Below, one piece after another: positions 8,312-16,880 of a DNA stretch of 64,000 nucleotides (position 1 is its first letter; each line of letters opens with the position of its first letter). Below the pieces are notes generated by a model. It worked only from the letters and a program-made list of their open reading frames with translations. It searched no databases and was not told the origin of the DNA. Origin of the DNA: Curtobacterium sp. MCBA15_001 (GTDB lineage Bacteria > Actinomycetota > Actinomycetes > Actinomycetales > Microbacteriaceae); assembly GCF_001864835.1 (NCBI RefSeq), contig NZ_MJGI01000012.1, forward strand, positions 28,365-92,364, read 5' to 3'. The position numbers and the translations under genes were made by a program.

Positions 8312-9868
8312 ATGCGCATCGGCATCGACGTCGGCGGCACGAACACGGACGCCGTCCTCATGGACGGCAGCACGGTCGCCGCGGCCGTCAAGCGGTCGAC
8401 CAGTCAGGACGTCACCTCCGGGATCGTCGCCGCGCTCGCGGGGCTCCGTGAGCAGCGGGCGTTCGACTCGTCCGACATCGACGGCGTGATGATCGGCACG
8501 ACCCACTTCATCAACGCGCTGATCGAGGCGCGTGGCCTCGCGCCGACGGCGGCCGTGCGGCTGGGTCTGCCGGCGACCGCGTCCCTGCCGCCGTTCACGG
8601 ACTGGCCGGAGCACCTGGTCGGGGCGGTCCAGGGTCGGCCGTTCCTGGCGCACGGCGGCCACGAGTTCGACGGTCGGGTGATCTCGGAGCTGCAGCCGGA
8701 CGAGCTCAAGCGGCACGCTGCGGCGATCGGCGCCGCTGGGATCCGTTCTGTCGCGATCTCGTCCGTGTTCTCGCCGATCAACGACGAGTTCGAGCAGCGG
8801 GCCCAGGAGCTGATGGCCGCGGAGCTCGGCCCCGACGTCGCGTTCTCGCTGTCGAGCGAGATCGGTCGCATCGGGCTCCTCGAGCGTGAGAACGCCACGA
8901 TCATCAACGCCGCGCTCCGCGAGCTCGCCGACCACATCGTGGACGGACTGTCGAGCTCCGTGTCCGCCAGCGGCATCGACGCGCCCCTGTTCCTCAGCCA
9001 GAACGACGGCACCCTGATGGACGTGGAGTACGCCCGCCGCTACCCCGTCGCCACGTTCGCGTCCGGTCCGACGAACTCGATGCGCGGCGCAGCGGTCCTG
9101 TCCGGCTTCGACACCTGCGCCGTCGTCGACGTCGGTGGGACGACCAGCGACGTCGGGGTCCTCACCGGCGGGTTCCCGCGCGAGGCCACCGGCGAGGTCG
9201 CCGTCGCCGGGATCCGCACGAACTTCCGGATGCCGGACGTGCTGTCGGTCGGCATCGGTGGCGGGTCCCGCATCCGCCGGGACGGCGCCCTGGTCGGTCC
9301 GGACTCGGTCGGGTACCGGCTCACCGACGAGGGCATGGTCTTCGGCGGCGACACCCTGACGGCGACCGACGTCGCCGTTCGGGGCGGCCGCGGCGACATC
9401 GGCGACGCCGCCCGCGTGGCCGGCGTCCCCATCGCAGTGGCCGAACGCGCCCTCGCCGTGATCGCGGAGCGTGTCGCCGACATCGTCGAGCGGATGCGTA
9501 CCTCGTCCGCGCCGCTGCCGGTCGTCGCGGTCGGCGGTGGGTCCGTCCTGCTGCCCGACACCCTGCCCGGTCTCGGAACGGTGCACCGACCGGAGCACTA
9601 CTCGGTCGCGAACGCCATCGGCGCCGCGATCGCGCAGGTCTCCGGCGAGGTCGACAAGGTCTACGCCATCAGTGACGGCAAGCGGGCCACCGTGGTCGAC
9701 GAGGCCCGACAGGAGGCCGTCGACCGGGCCGTCGCCGCGGGTGCCGACCCGTCGAGCGTCGCGATCGTGGACTTCGACGAGGTACCGATCCCCTACCTGC
9801 CGGGCAACGCGACCAGGATCCGCGCCAAGGCGGTCGGCGACCTGGCACTCGGAGCCCTGACCCGATGA
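8312..9868 (+). CDS. Hydantoinase/oxoprolinase-family protein (HyuA-like)
   Basis: 518 residues, shorter than classical HyuA (about 690), matching the short form paired with DUF917 proteins. The N-terminal actin-like ATPase fold is shown by MRIGIDVGGTNTDAVLMDG; further motifs are MIGTTHFINALIE, the second phosphate loop VVDVGGTTSDVGVL and GIGGGSRIRRDG. By family, it uses ATP to open a cyclic amide such as a hydantoin or 5-oxoproline. AAGGG lies before the ATG. The stop overlaps the ATG of the first DUF917 gene (9865), so enzyme and partner are coupled. The ring substrate is not known from sequence. Confidence 0.85.
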   Translation: MRIGIDVGGTNTDAVLMDGSTVAAAVKRSTSQDVTSGIVAALAGLREQRAFDSSDIDGVMIGTTHFINALIEARGLAPTAAVRLGLPATASLPPFTDWPEHLVGAVQGRPFLAHGGHEFDGRVISELQPDELKRHAAAIGAAGIRSVAISSVFSPINDEFEQRAQELMAAELGPDVAFSLSSEIGRIGLLERENATIINAALRELADHIVDGLSSSVSASGIDAPLFLSQNDGTLMDVEYARRYPVATFASGPTNSMRGAAVLSGFDTCAVVDVGGTTSDVGVLTGGFPREATGEVAVAGIRTNFRMPDVLSVGIGGGSRIRRDGALVGPDSVGYRLTDEGMVFGGDTLTATDVAVRGGRGDIGDAARVAGVPIAVAERALAVIAERVADIVERMRTSSAPLPVVAVGGGSVLLPDTLPGLGTVHRPEHYSVANAIGAAIAQVSGEVDKVYAISDGKRATVVDEARQEAVDRAVAAGADPSSVAIVDFDEVPIPYLPGNATRIRAKAVGDLALGALTR

Positions 9869-11007
9869 GCACCGTCGAGTCCCCCAGCACGACCCGGTCC
9901 CCCAGCACGAGACCGCTCACCGAGATCGGCGCGGACTGCGCGGCGCTCGCCCGCGGCGCCGCGATCCTCGGCACCGGCGGCGGCGGCGACCCCTACATCG
10001 GACGGCTCCTCGCCGAGGCCGCGGTCCGCGAACACGGACCCGTCCAGGTCGTGCAGGTCGAGGACCTGCCGGCCGACGCCGTCGTCCTCAACGTCGCGAT
10101 GATCGGCGCACCGACCGTCATGGTCGAGAAGCTGCCCGCCGGCGCGCAGTTCGCCCAGGCGATCCGGAGCCTCGCGACCCACCTCGGCGTGACCCCGACC
10201 CACGTCGCGTGCATCGAGGTCGGCGGGGTGAACTCCACCAGTCCGATCGTCGCAGCCGCCGAGCTCGGGCTGCCGCTGGTCGACGGCGACGCCATGGGCC
10301 GGGCGTTCCCCGAGGTCCAGATGGTCCTGCCCACCCTGTCCGGCATCAGCGCGACACCGATGGCCCTCGCGGACGAGAAGGGCAACACGGCCGTCTTCGA
10401 CACCGTCGACAACCGGTGGGCAGAACGCCTCGCCCGCACCGCCACCGTCGAGATGGGCTGCTCGGCGATCACCGCCCAGTACGCCATGACGGGCGCGCAG
10501 GTCCAGCAGTCCTACGTACGCGGCAGCCTGTCGCTGTGCGTCCGACTCGGCGAGACCCTGGTCGCGGCCCGGGCCGCCAACGACGACCCGGTCGCCGCCG
10601 TCGCCGCGGTGCTGGGCGGCAGCGTCGTCTTCGAGGGCAAGGTCGCGGACGTCGAACGCGCGACGGTCACCGGCTTCGCCCGCGGCACCGCCCGCATCGC
10701 CGGTTCCGGTCCGGACACCGGCCAGGAGGCCGTGCTGCGGTTCCAGAACGAGCACCTGCTGGTCGAGGTGGCCGAGTCCGTCCGCACCACCACCCCCGAC
10801 CTGATCGTCACGTTGGACGCCGAGACCGGCGAACCCGTCACCACCGAGGGGCTCCGGTTCGGCGCACGCGTGCGGATCGTCACCGCCCCCGCCGACCCGC
10901 GGTGGCACACCCCGGCCGGCCTGGAACTCGCCGGCCCGCGGTACTTCGGCTACGACACCCAGGCGGTGCGCCACGACGGCACCGTCAGCGAGGGAGAACG
11001 CGCATGA
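9865..11007 (+). CDS. DUF917 / S-methyl-thiohydantoin desulfurase-like protein, copy 1
   Basis: 380 residues. DUF917 (PF06032) has been renamed in Pfam, as I recall, after an S-methyl thiohydantoin desulfurase. Conserved stretches: AILGTGGGGDPYIGRLLAEA near the N-terminus, ACIEVGGVNSTSP, MGRAFPEVQM, and the C-terminal segment with DLIVTLDAETGEPVTTEGL. These acidic and glycine-rich motifs are shared with copy 2 and partly lost in copy 3. The ATG overlaps the stop of the hydantoinase-like gene and the stop overlaps copy 2. It probably acts with the HyuA-like protein on an imidazolidine-type ring. Confidence 0.82.
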   Translation: MSTVESPSTTRSPSTRPLTEIGADCAALARGAAILGTGGGGDPYIGRLLAEAAVREHGPVQVVQVEDLPADAVVLNVAMIGAPTVMVEKLPAGAQFAQAIRSLATHLGVTPTHVACIEVGGVNSTSPIVAAAELGLPLVDGDAMGRAFPEVQMVLPTLSGISATPMALADEKGNTAVFDTVDNRWAERLARTATVEMGCSAITAQYAMTGAQVQQSYVRGSLSLCVRLGETLVAARAANDDPVAAVAAVLGGSVVFEGKVADVERATVTGFARGTARIAGSGPDTGQEAVLRFQNEHLLVEVAESVRTTTPDLIVTLDAETGEPVTTEGLRFGARVRIVTAPADPRWHTPAGLELAGPRYFGYDTQAVRHDGTVSEGERA

Positions 11008-12119
11008 GCTGGACGATCGACGTCGACGACCTGCCCGACCTGGCACGCGGCGCCGCCCTGCTCGGGACCGGCGGCGGTGGCGACCCCACCATCGGCATGC
11101 TGCTCGTCAAGGCCGCGATCGCCGAACACGGACCGGTCACGATCCTCGACCCGTCGGAGGTCGACAACGACGCCCTCGTCATCCCGACCGCGCAGATGGG
11201 CGCCCCGACCGTCGTCCTGGAACGGATCCCCGCCGGCCCCGAGCCCCTCGGCGCGCTCCGTCGACTCGAGCAGCACCTCGGACGCACCGCCACGGCGACG
11301 ATGCCGATCGAGTGCGGCGGCATCAACTCGATGATCCCGCTGCTCGTCGGCGCCACAGGCGGGCTGCCCGTCGTCGACGCGGACGGCATGGGACGGGCGT
11401 TCCCCGAGCTGCAGATGGAGACCTTCTCGGTGTACGGCGTCCCCGGGTCGCCCCTCGCCATCAGCGACGAGAACGGCCACGGCGTCGTCATCGACACCGG
11501 CACGGACAACCGCCAGATGGAGTGGCTCGCCCGCGGCGTCACGATCCGGCTCGGCGGCGTCGCGTACATCGCCGAGTACGCCATGACCGGCAGCCAGGTC
11601 CGCGCGACCGCCGTCCCCCGCACGCTCTCCCTCGCCCTGTCCGTCGGCCGCGCGATCCGTCAGGCCCGCGAGGACCACCGCGACCCGGTCGAGGCCCTCG
11701 CCGAGGCCTTCGGACAGACGATCTACACCCACCTGCGCGAGCTGTTCGACGGCAAGGTCGTCGACGTCGAACGCCGGACCGTGGACGGCTTCGCCAAGGG
11801 TCGGGCGTCCGTCGAGGGCGCCGACGGGTCCGTGCTCGAGATCGCGTTCCAGAACGAGAACCTCGTCGCCCGCCGCGACGGCCGCCTGGTCGCCGTCGTG
11901 CCGGACCTCATCTGCGTGCTCGACGCCGAGACGGCCGAACCGATCACCACGGAGCGCCTCCGGTACGGGCAGCGCGTCCGGGTCATCGGCGTCTCGACCC
12001 CGGACCTGATGCGCACCCCCGAGGCGCTCGCCGTGTTCGGTCCCGGGTGCTTCGGACTCGACGACGCGTTCGTCCCGGTCGAGGACCTGCACCAGCTCGC
12101 CGCGGTGGCGGGAGCCTGA
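11004..12119 (+). CDS. DUF917 / S-methyl-thiohydantoin desulfurase-like protein, copy 2
   Basis: 371 residues, clearly a paralogue of the gene before it. It keeps the same motifs with small changes: LLGTGGGGDPTIGMLLVKA, IECGGINSMIP, MGRAFPELQM, and DLICVLDAETAEPITTERLRYG. It starts at the ATG overlapping copy 1's stop (ATGA), with GGGAGAA upstream. Tandem placement and similar length suggest an ancestral duplication, with the two products either forming a heteromer or acting on different rings. Cytosolic; no signal sequence. Confidence 0.82.
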   Translation: MSWTIDVDDLPDLARGAALLGTGGGGDPTIGMLLVKAAIAEHGPVTILDPSEVDNDALVIPTAQMGAPTVVLERIPAGPEPLGALRRLEQHLGRTATATMPIECGGINSMIPLLVGATGGLPVVDADGMGRAFPELQMETFSVYGVPGSPLAISDENGHGVVIDTGTDNRQMEWLARGVTIRLGGVAYIAEYAMTGSQVRATAVPRTLSLALSVGRAIRQAREDHRDPVEALAEAFGQTIYTHLRELFDGKVVDVERRTVDGFAKGRASVEGADGSVLEIAFQNENLVARRDGRLVAVVPDLICVLDAETAEPITTERLRYGQRVRVIGVSTPDLMRTPEALAVFGPGCFGLDDAFVPVEDLHQLAAVAGA

Positions 12120-12147
12120 TCCGGACCCGGGACGGCATCATGGACCG

Positions 12148-13245
12148 ATGCACCAGCGTGGACCGACACACCAGGGCGACCAGCGTGACGGAGCCGTGAC
12201 GGGCCTCCAGTCCGATGACGCAGCGGACCTCGGCCGCGGCGCCGCCCTGCTCGGCTGCGGTGGCGGCGGCCAGGTCGACCACATGGTGCACGCGCTGCGC
12301 ATCGCCCTCGGGACGGCCACCGTCCCGGTCGTGCCCGTGGACGGTGCCGTCCGCTCGGTGATCGCCGTCGGGCTGATCGGGTCGACGACCGTGCTCGAGG
12401 AGAAGATCCCGAGCGGGCGTGAGCTGCCGGACGCCCTGGCGGCCGTCGAACGCTGGACGCGGCAACGGGCCGACGCGGTCGTCGCCGCGCAGATCGGCGG
12501 GGTGACCGGACCGGCTGCCGCGCTCACCGCCCATGCAGCCGGACTCCCCCTGGTCGACGCGGACCTGGTCGGCCGCGCGACGCCACGCGTCGACCAGCTC
12601 AGCCTGTTCGTGGACCCGCTGCCCTCGGTCACCGCCGCGGCGGTCACGTCCAGCGGGCTGCGGATCGTGGTCGACGCACCAGACCCACGCGATCTGGAGA
12701 CCGTCTGGCGCGAGGCGGTGTCCCACAGCGGTGGCTGGGCGGCGTTCGCGATCGGCCCCGTCGACGCCGCTGTGCTCGCGGAACGCTGTGTCGCGGGCAG
12801 CGTGACGCGTGCTGTGCGGACGGGCCGCGCAGCCGCCGGAGCGAGCGACGTGGACGCTCTCGCCCGGCAGGTCGGCGGCCGGCTCGTCAGCCGCGGGCGG
12901 GTGCTCGACGTCCAGCGCGGCGGCGACCTGCTGTCGTTCGTCCACGGGTCGATGGTGCTCCGCGACGACCGGACCGGCGCGGTCGTCCGGGTCGAGGCCG
13001 GCAGCGAGTGGGTGCACTGCCTGGTCGACGGTGACCCCGTCGCCAGCAGCCCGAGCTGCATCGTGGTCGTGGACGCGCGGACCCGCGCGCCGATCAGCAC
13101 CGACCGGGTCCGCGTCGGGGACGACCTGGCGGTCCTCGTCCTGCCCGGCGCGTCCTGGTGGTGGGACGCCCCGCACCGGCTCGACCGTGTCGGTCCCCGT
13201 GCGTTCGGGATCGACGCAGACACCGTCCCCGAGGTCGCGGCGTGA
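12148..13245 (+). CDS. Divergent DUF917-family protein, copy 3
   Basis: 365 residues with the same overall order of blocks as copies 1 and 2. Key residues are altered: GGGGDP becomes GGGGQV, the E/C-GG-NS motif becomes AAQIGGVTGPAA, and MGRAFPE becomes VGRATPR. It retains a C-terminal block like SCIVVVDARTRAPISTDRVRVG. This suggests a structural or regulatory subunit without the ancestral activity. The start is uncertain: ATG 12148 is the first codon, with CATCAT six bases before it (possibly leaderless); GTG 12196 is an alternative. The stop overlaps the GTG of the PucR regulator. Confidence 0.72.
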   Translation: MHQRGPTHQGDQRDGAVTGLQSDDAADLGRGAALLGCGGGGQVDHMVHALRIALGTATVPVVPVDGAVRSVIAVGLIGSTTVLEEKIPSGRELPDALAAVERWTRQRADAVVAAQIGGVTGPAAALTAHAAGLPLVDADLVGRATPRVDQLSLFVDPLPSVTAAAVTSSGLRIVVDAPDPRDLETVWREAVSHSGGWAAFAIGPVDAAVLAERCVAGSVTRAVRTGRAAAGASDVDALARQVGGRLVSRGRVLDVQRGGDLLSFVHGSMVLRDDRTGAVVRVEAGSEWVHCLVDGDPVASSPSCIVVVDARTRAPISTDRVRVGDDLAVLVLPGASWWWDAPHRLDRVGPRAFGIDADTVPEVAA

Positions 13246-14774
13246 TCCCGGTCTCCGAGCTGCTGCCGCTCATGCCCGCCGCAACCATCGTGCTCGCCGG
13301 CCCGACCTCCGGCACCGTCGGCGGGGTGCGGGGCATCGTCGGGTCACCGGAACAGGTCGGCCGTGCGGTCGCCGCCGGGGACGGTGTCGTCGCCCTGCTG
13401 ACGCCCCTCGAACGGTTCGACGCGCGCTTCGACGTCCTGCTCCGCCGGGCAGCCGCCGCCGGGGTCCCCGCCCTGCTGGTCGGACGCACCGTCGACACGC
13501 CGCCGCCCGGACGCGGCACCCTCGCGCTCGCCGACCGGCTGGGCGTCGCCGTCATCGCGACCGACGACCCGTGGACGGCGTCGGTCCGCGTCCACGAGCT
13601 CATCGGCTCCGGCGACGCACCGGCCGCGCGCGCCGCCCTCGCCGCCGCGCGCATCGGGCTGGACGCGGGGCCGGACCTCGACGAGCTCTTCGCCCGGCTC
13701 GGGTCCGAGCTCGGGCACGAACTGCGGTTCCTCGACTCCTCCGGCCGTGCGCTCCGCGGGGCCGGGGTCGCACCCGACACCGCCGCGGTGCTCGCACGCA
13801 CCGTCGGGACGAGCGACCCGGTCTGGGTGACCGAGGAGGACGGCGCGGCCGTCGTCGCCGTGCCCGTCCCGACCGGGATCGGCCCCCGCGCCTGGCTCGC
13901 CGTGCGGCTGACCGCGCCGCTCCGCGCGGAACGCGCCACCGTCGCGTCAGCGCTGCGCGTCGCCGCCGTCGCGACCGGTCACCGGCTGGTCCTGACCCGA
14001 CTCGACGACGAACGCGACGCCCGCTGGCGGATGGCGATGCTCGACGACCTCCGCGCGGCCGAGGGGGTGCCCGCGCCGTCGCTCGTCCAGCGGACGATCG
14101 CCGCCGGGTGGGAGCTCGACGCCTGGCACATCGGCATCCGGCTCGTCGCACGGACACCGGTCGACACCGTGGCCCTCCGCGGTGCCGTCGAGACCGCTGC
14201 CGACGCACACGGGCTCACCGTCACCGTCGTGGAGCAGACCGACGGCTGGGCGCTCTGGACCTCGGCCGACGACGAACCCGACCGGCTCGCCGTGGCCGCC
14301 GTCGCCACCGCTGTGCGGTCGGCGCAGAACGACCTCCGCGGCGCGGTCGACACGGCCGCCGGCGTCGGCAGCCTGCACGCCGGGCCGGCCGGTCTCGTGC
14401 GGACCCTCGGCGAGGCCGGCGACGCTGCCCGTCTCGCCGCGAGCCGGCCGGAGTCGGGGTACTTCGTGCACGTCGACCGCCTCGGTCTGGCGCAGCTGCT
14501 GCTGGCCTGGACGCAGACGGACACGTTCCTGCCGGCAGCGGAGCAGCTGCTCGCGCCCCTCGAGCGCGGTGGCGGCGCGCTCCGGGCAACGCTGGCCGCC
14601 TACCTGGACGCCGAGTCGTCCGTGGCCGAGACCGCGGCCGTGCTCGGGGTGCACCGGAACACCGTCTGGGACCGGATCACCCGGATCGAGCGGCTGATCG
14701 GGGTCGACCTCAAGGACCCGGAGACGCGACTCGCGCTGCACCTGGCGACGCGGGCGCTGGGCGCTGCGGGGTGA
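13242..14774 (+). CDS. PucR-family transcriptional regulator
   Basis: 510 residues. The N-terminal PucR sensory domain (residues about 3-120, beginning IPVSELLPLMPAATIVLAG) is followed by a middle GGDEF-like/GAF-like region and a C-terminal helix-turn-helix of the PucR type (SVAETAAVLGVHRNTVWDRI). Such regulators control purine and related nitrogen-ring catabolism in actinobacteria and bacilli. Its GTG overlaps the stop of the third DUF917 gene. It therefore ends the catabolic operon and likely regulates it in response to the imported compound. Confidence 0.87.
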   Translation: MIPVSELLPLMPAATIVLAGPTSGTVGGVRGIVGSPEQVGRAVAAGDGVVALLTPLERFDARFDVLLRRAAAAGVPALLVGRTVDTPPPGRGTLALADRLGVAVIATDDPWTASVRVHELIGSGDAPAARAALAAARIGLDAGPDLDELFARLGSELGHELRFLDSSGRALRGAGVAPDTAAVLARTVGTSDPVWVTEEDGAAVVAVPVPTGIGPRAWLAVRLTAPLRAERATVASALRVAAVATGHRLVLTRLDDERDARWRMAMLDDLRAAEGVPAPSLVQRTIAAGWELDAWHIGIRLVARTPVDTVALRGAVETAADAHGLTVTVVEQTDGWALWTSADDEPDRLAVAAVATAVRSAQNDLRGAVDTAAGVGSLHAGPAGLVRTLGEAGDAARLAASRPESGYFVHVDRLGLAQLLLAWTQTDTFLPAAEQLLAPLERGGGALRATLAAYLDAESSVAETAAVLGVHRNTVWDRITRIERLIGVDLKDPETRLALHLATRALGAAG

Positions 14775-14787
14775 CGGGTCCTCCTGC

Positions 14788-15201
14788 TCAGCGTGTCTGG
14801 AGCTGGTAGGCGGCACCGTCAGGGGTCCGGACCAGCACGCCGGTGTCGACCGCGTCGCGCCGGACGAGCGCGACGTCCTCGACGAACATCGCCAGCGCAG
14901 CGTTCAACGTCTCCTCGGTGATGCTGCGCCGTGCCGGCAAGCGGTCGAACACGATGCGCACGATCGCGGTCGAGACCTGTTGGCGCTTGCTCGCCTCGAT
15001 CGGCAGACCGGTGATCCGCCCGACGTGCAGGACGGCCCGGTCGGACAGCAGCAGCTCGATCGCTTCCTTGGCCTCCACGAGCATCCCGCGGTCGACCGTT
15101 CCGTCGGGGCCGACCCAGTCGAACCGGTCCGCCGGGATGTCCGGGGTCATCGTGGCCGCGACGACCTGTCGTGCGCGCCGGAGCGCGGAGTGCGTGCTCA
15201 C
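14788..15201 (-). CDS. DUF2087-domain protein
   Basis: 137 residues. The C-terminal half (about 65-135) matches the DUF2087 pattern of a wing-like domain: SITEETLNAALAMFVEDVALVRRDAVDTG followed by a strand with VRTPDGAAYQL. The domain occurs alone or after ArsR-type helix-turn-helix domains and is thought to be regulatory. The GTG start overlaps the stop of the VOC protein upstream (GTGA), so the two form a pair. Target unknown. Confidence 0.7.
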   Translation of the reverse strand: MSTHSALRRARQVVAATMTPDIPADRFDWVGPDGTVDRGMLVEAKEAIELLLSDRAVLHVGRITGLPIEASKRQQVSTAIVRIVFDRLPARRSITEETLNAALAMFVEDVALVRRDAVDTGVLVRTPDGAAYQLQTR

Positions 15202-15659
15202 TGTGGTCCCCCTTGCACCAGTTCCAGCGTCGCGCCGTGCTCGTCACGCAGATAGCTCATCCGGGACCCGGCGCGGGGTCCGGCGGTCATCAGGTGCGGT
15301 TCACCGGGCGGGGTCCAGCCGTACGCGGCCGCACGATCGATGATCCGTGCGAGGTCGTCGACGCGCAGGGCGAGGTGCATCGAACCGGGCGTCTCCGGAC
15401 CGGGCACACCATCGGCTCGACGGTCCGGCGACTGGTACGCGAGCAGCTCGACCTCCAGGTCACCAGCGACGAGGAAGGCGTGCTGGATGTCCGCCCCCGC
15501 CACGCCCGTGACGTGGTGCGCGGCGTCGCCGTGCGTGTGCGAGCGGCGGGTCGGTTCGAAGCCGAGCACGTCGCAGAAGAACGACGTCGTGCGGTCGAGG
15601 TCCGCCACGGTGATGCCGACGTGTTCGAACGCCAGCACCTGGGAACTGCTCTGGGTCAT
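15198..15659 (-). CDS. VOC-family (glyoxalase-fold) protein
   Basis: 153 residues from MTQSSSQVL. Two beta-alpha-beta-beta-beta modules are visible: FEHVGITVADLDRTTSFFCDVLGF, and in the second half MHLALRVDDLARIIDRAAAYG to SYLRDEHGATLELVQ. Candidate metal ligands are His in FEHVGI, His in MHLALR and Glu in LELV, as in glyoxalase I, methylmalonyl-CoA epimerase and dioxygenases. The reaction cannot be assigned. An upstream GTG would add 16 residues with no family resemblance, so the internal ATG is preferred. Confidence 0.75.
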   Translation of the reverse strand: MTQSSSQVLAFEHVGITVADLDRTTSFFCDVLGFEPTRRSHTHGDAAHHVTGVAGADIQHAFLVAGDLEVELLAYQSPDRRADGVPGPETPGSMHLALRVDDLARIIDRAAAYGWTPPGEPHLMTAGPRAGSRMSYLRDEHGATLELVQGGPQ

Positions 15660-15789
15660 GCGTTCGTCCCTCGGTACATCGGTTGCGTGGTCGCGACCCG
15701 CGACCACGAAACGTGGGTCAGCGGGAGCGTGACGGTCTGGAGGCTCTGGTTGCGGTGATTACAGAGCGTGCCGTCCCGTCTGGAGTACA

Positions 15790-16434
15790 TCACGACCGCG
15801 GACGTGACGGTCCTGGCTCGAAGAGTCGGTGCGGTGTCCGCGCCGTGCAGACCGACCGCCCCGGAGGGAGCTCGTCGTGCTCGAGCTCGTAGTCGCACTC
15901 ACCACATGTCGTGCCCGTCGCGTCCCGTTCTGTGGGGTGTTCGACCCATGGATGTGTGCACGCGGGGCACACGCTCTCCCGGAGGCGTCTCGACACGGCG
16001 CGGTGGTCGAGGACCACCGGCGTTGACCCGTCCCACGGACGCCAGCGCCACCGGCGGCGGACCGCGATGGGCGTCGTGCCGACGTCGAGGAGGACCTGGC
16101 TCCGCACGGAGGTGATCACGACGACCTCGCACGGGATGACGCCCCGGAGCCTCACCGCCGTCGCGGTCACGTCGATGGTCTCGAGGACGAGTTCGCCCGT
16201 CCCGCCGGTGACGTCGACGACGACGTCCACGGCATCCGGCACGGTCAGCGTGACGGGGAGTCGGACCGTCCGCGCGCTCGTGTCGTGGTCGACGACCGAC
16301 CCGTGCAGGACGAGCCGTCCGCCGTCCACGCGCACGGCGGTCACGTCGAAGACGGCGTCGTCGAGCTCGTCGAGGGAACGAAGTGGCACGGTGGCATCCT
16401 CGCAGTCCTGGTCCGAACATCCTGCCGTCGCCAC
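15790..16434 (-). CDS. Hypothetical protein with C-terminal zinc ribbon
   Basis: 214 residues. The first 150 are rich in beta strand (LDDAVFDVTAVRVDGGRLV and similar) and acidic. The C-terminal region has CPACTHPWVEH followed 15 residues later by CGECDYE, a CxxC...CxxC arrangement typical of a zinc ribbon. GTG at 16434 is chosen because upstream in-frame codons run into the divergent gene at 16481 and lose composition. The protein also has two early Cys (AGCSDQDC). No family recognised. Confidence 0.6.
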   Translation of the reverse strand: MATAGCSDQDCEDATVPLRSLDELDDAVFDVTAVRVDGGRLVLHGSVVDHDTSARTVRLPVTLTVPDAVDVVVDVTGGTGELVLETIDVTATAVRLRGVIPCEVVVITSVRSQVLLDVGTTPIAVRRRWRWRPWDGSTPVVLDHRAVSRRLRESVCPACTHPWVEHPTERDATGTTCGECDYELEHDELPPGRSVCTARTPHRLFEPGPSRPRS

Positions 16435-16467
16435 GACGAGCGAGCCGTCTCCGAAGCAGCTCCGACC

Positions 16468-16473
16468 TACACT
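16468..16473 (+). promoter_or_regulatory. Leaderless -10 box TACACT
   Basis: TACACT sits seven bases before the GTG at 16481, and no Shine-Dalgarno is present. Close to the TAnnnT consensus. Confidence 0.55.
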
Positions 16474-16480
16474 CGACGAT

Positions 16481-16717
16481 GTGACCGGACCGCGCTCCCT
16501 GCGACCACCGAAGCCCTTCCAGGGTGAAGCAGTGTGGATCGTGCAGCACGACGAGAGTCCGCACAACACGGTCCTCGGCGTCTTCGCCACGGGCGACGAG
16601 GCGTACGCCTTCATGGAGACCGTGAAGGACGACTACGAGAACGGCGTCATCTGTTCCTACTTCCCGATCGGGTACCGGTCCACCGACGGAGAAGTGCTCT
16701 ACCGAGCCGAGATCTGA
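16481..16717 (+). CDS. Small hypothetical protein, 78 residues
   Basis: Compact soluble protein with segments VWIVQHDESPHNTVLGVF, GDEAYAFMETVKDDYENG and YFPIGYR, suggesting a small alpha/beta fold. No family recognised. The GTG start is supported by the leaderless -10 box seven bases upstream. Divergent from the zinc-ribbon protein; the gap between their starts is 46 bases. Confidence 0.6.
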   Translation: MTGPRSLRPPKPFQGEAVWIVQHDESPHNTVLGVFATGDEAYAFMETVKDDYENGVICSYFPIGYRSTDGEVLYRAEI

Positions 16718-16880
16718 CGCCAGCAACCGCGGGCTGACCGCCTCACGGCCACGTCGAGGGCTTGCGTCGCCAGCGGTGGTCGAGGCATCATTCCGAGGGT
16801 CCGCGGTTCCGCCGGGACCGTCGATGTGCAGTCCGACCTGTCTGCCGACGGCCCTCGCACACCGCGTGGAGGCATCGTCC

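Noticed and set aside
6809..9598. Minus-strand open frame of about 929 codons opposite the NCS1 permease and HyuA-like genes
   Set aside because: Composition is that of an antisense shadow, and both genes on the plus strand have full family motifs.
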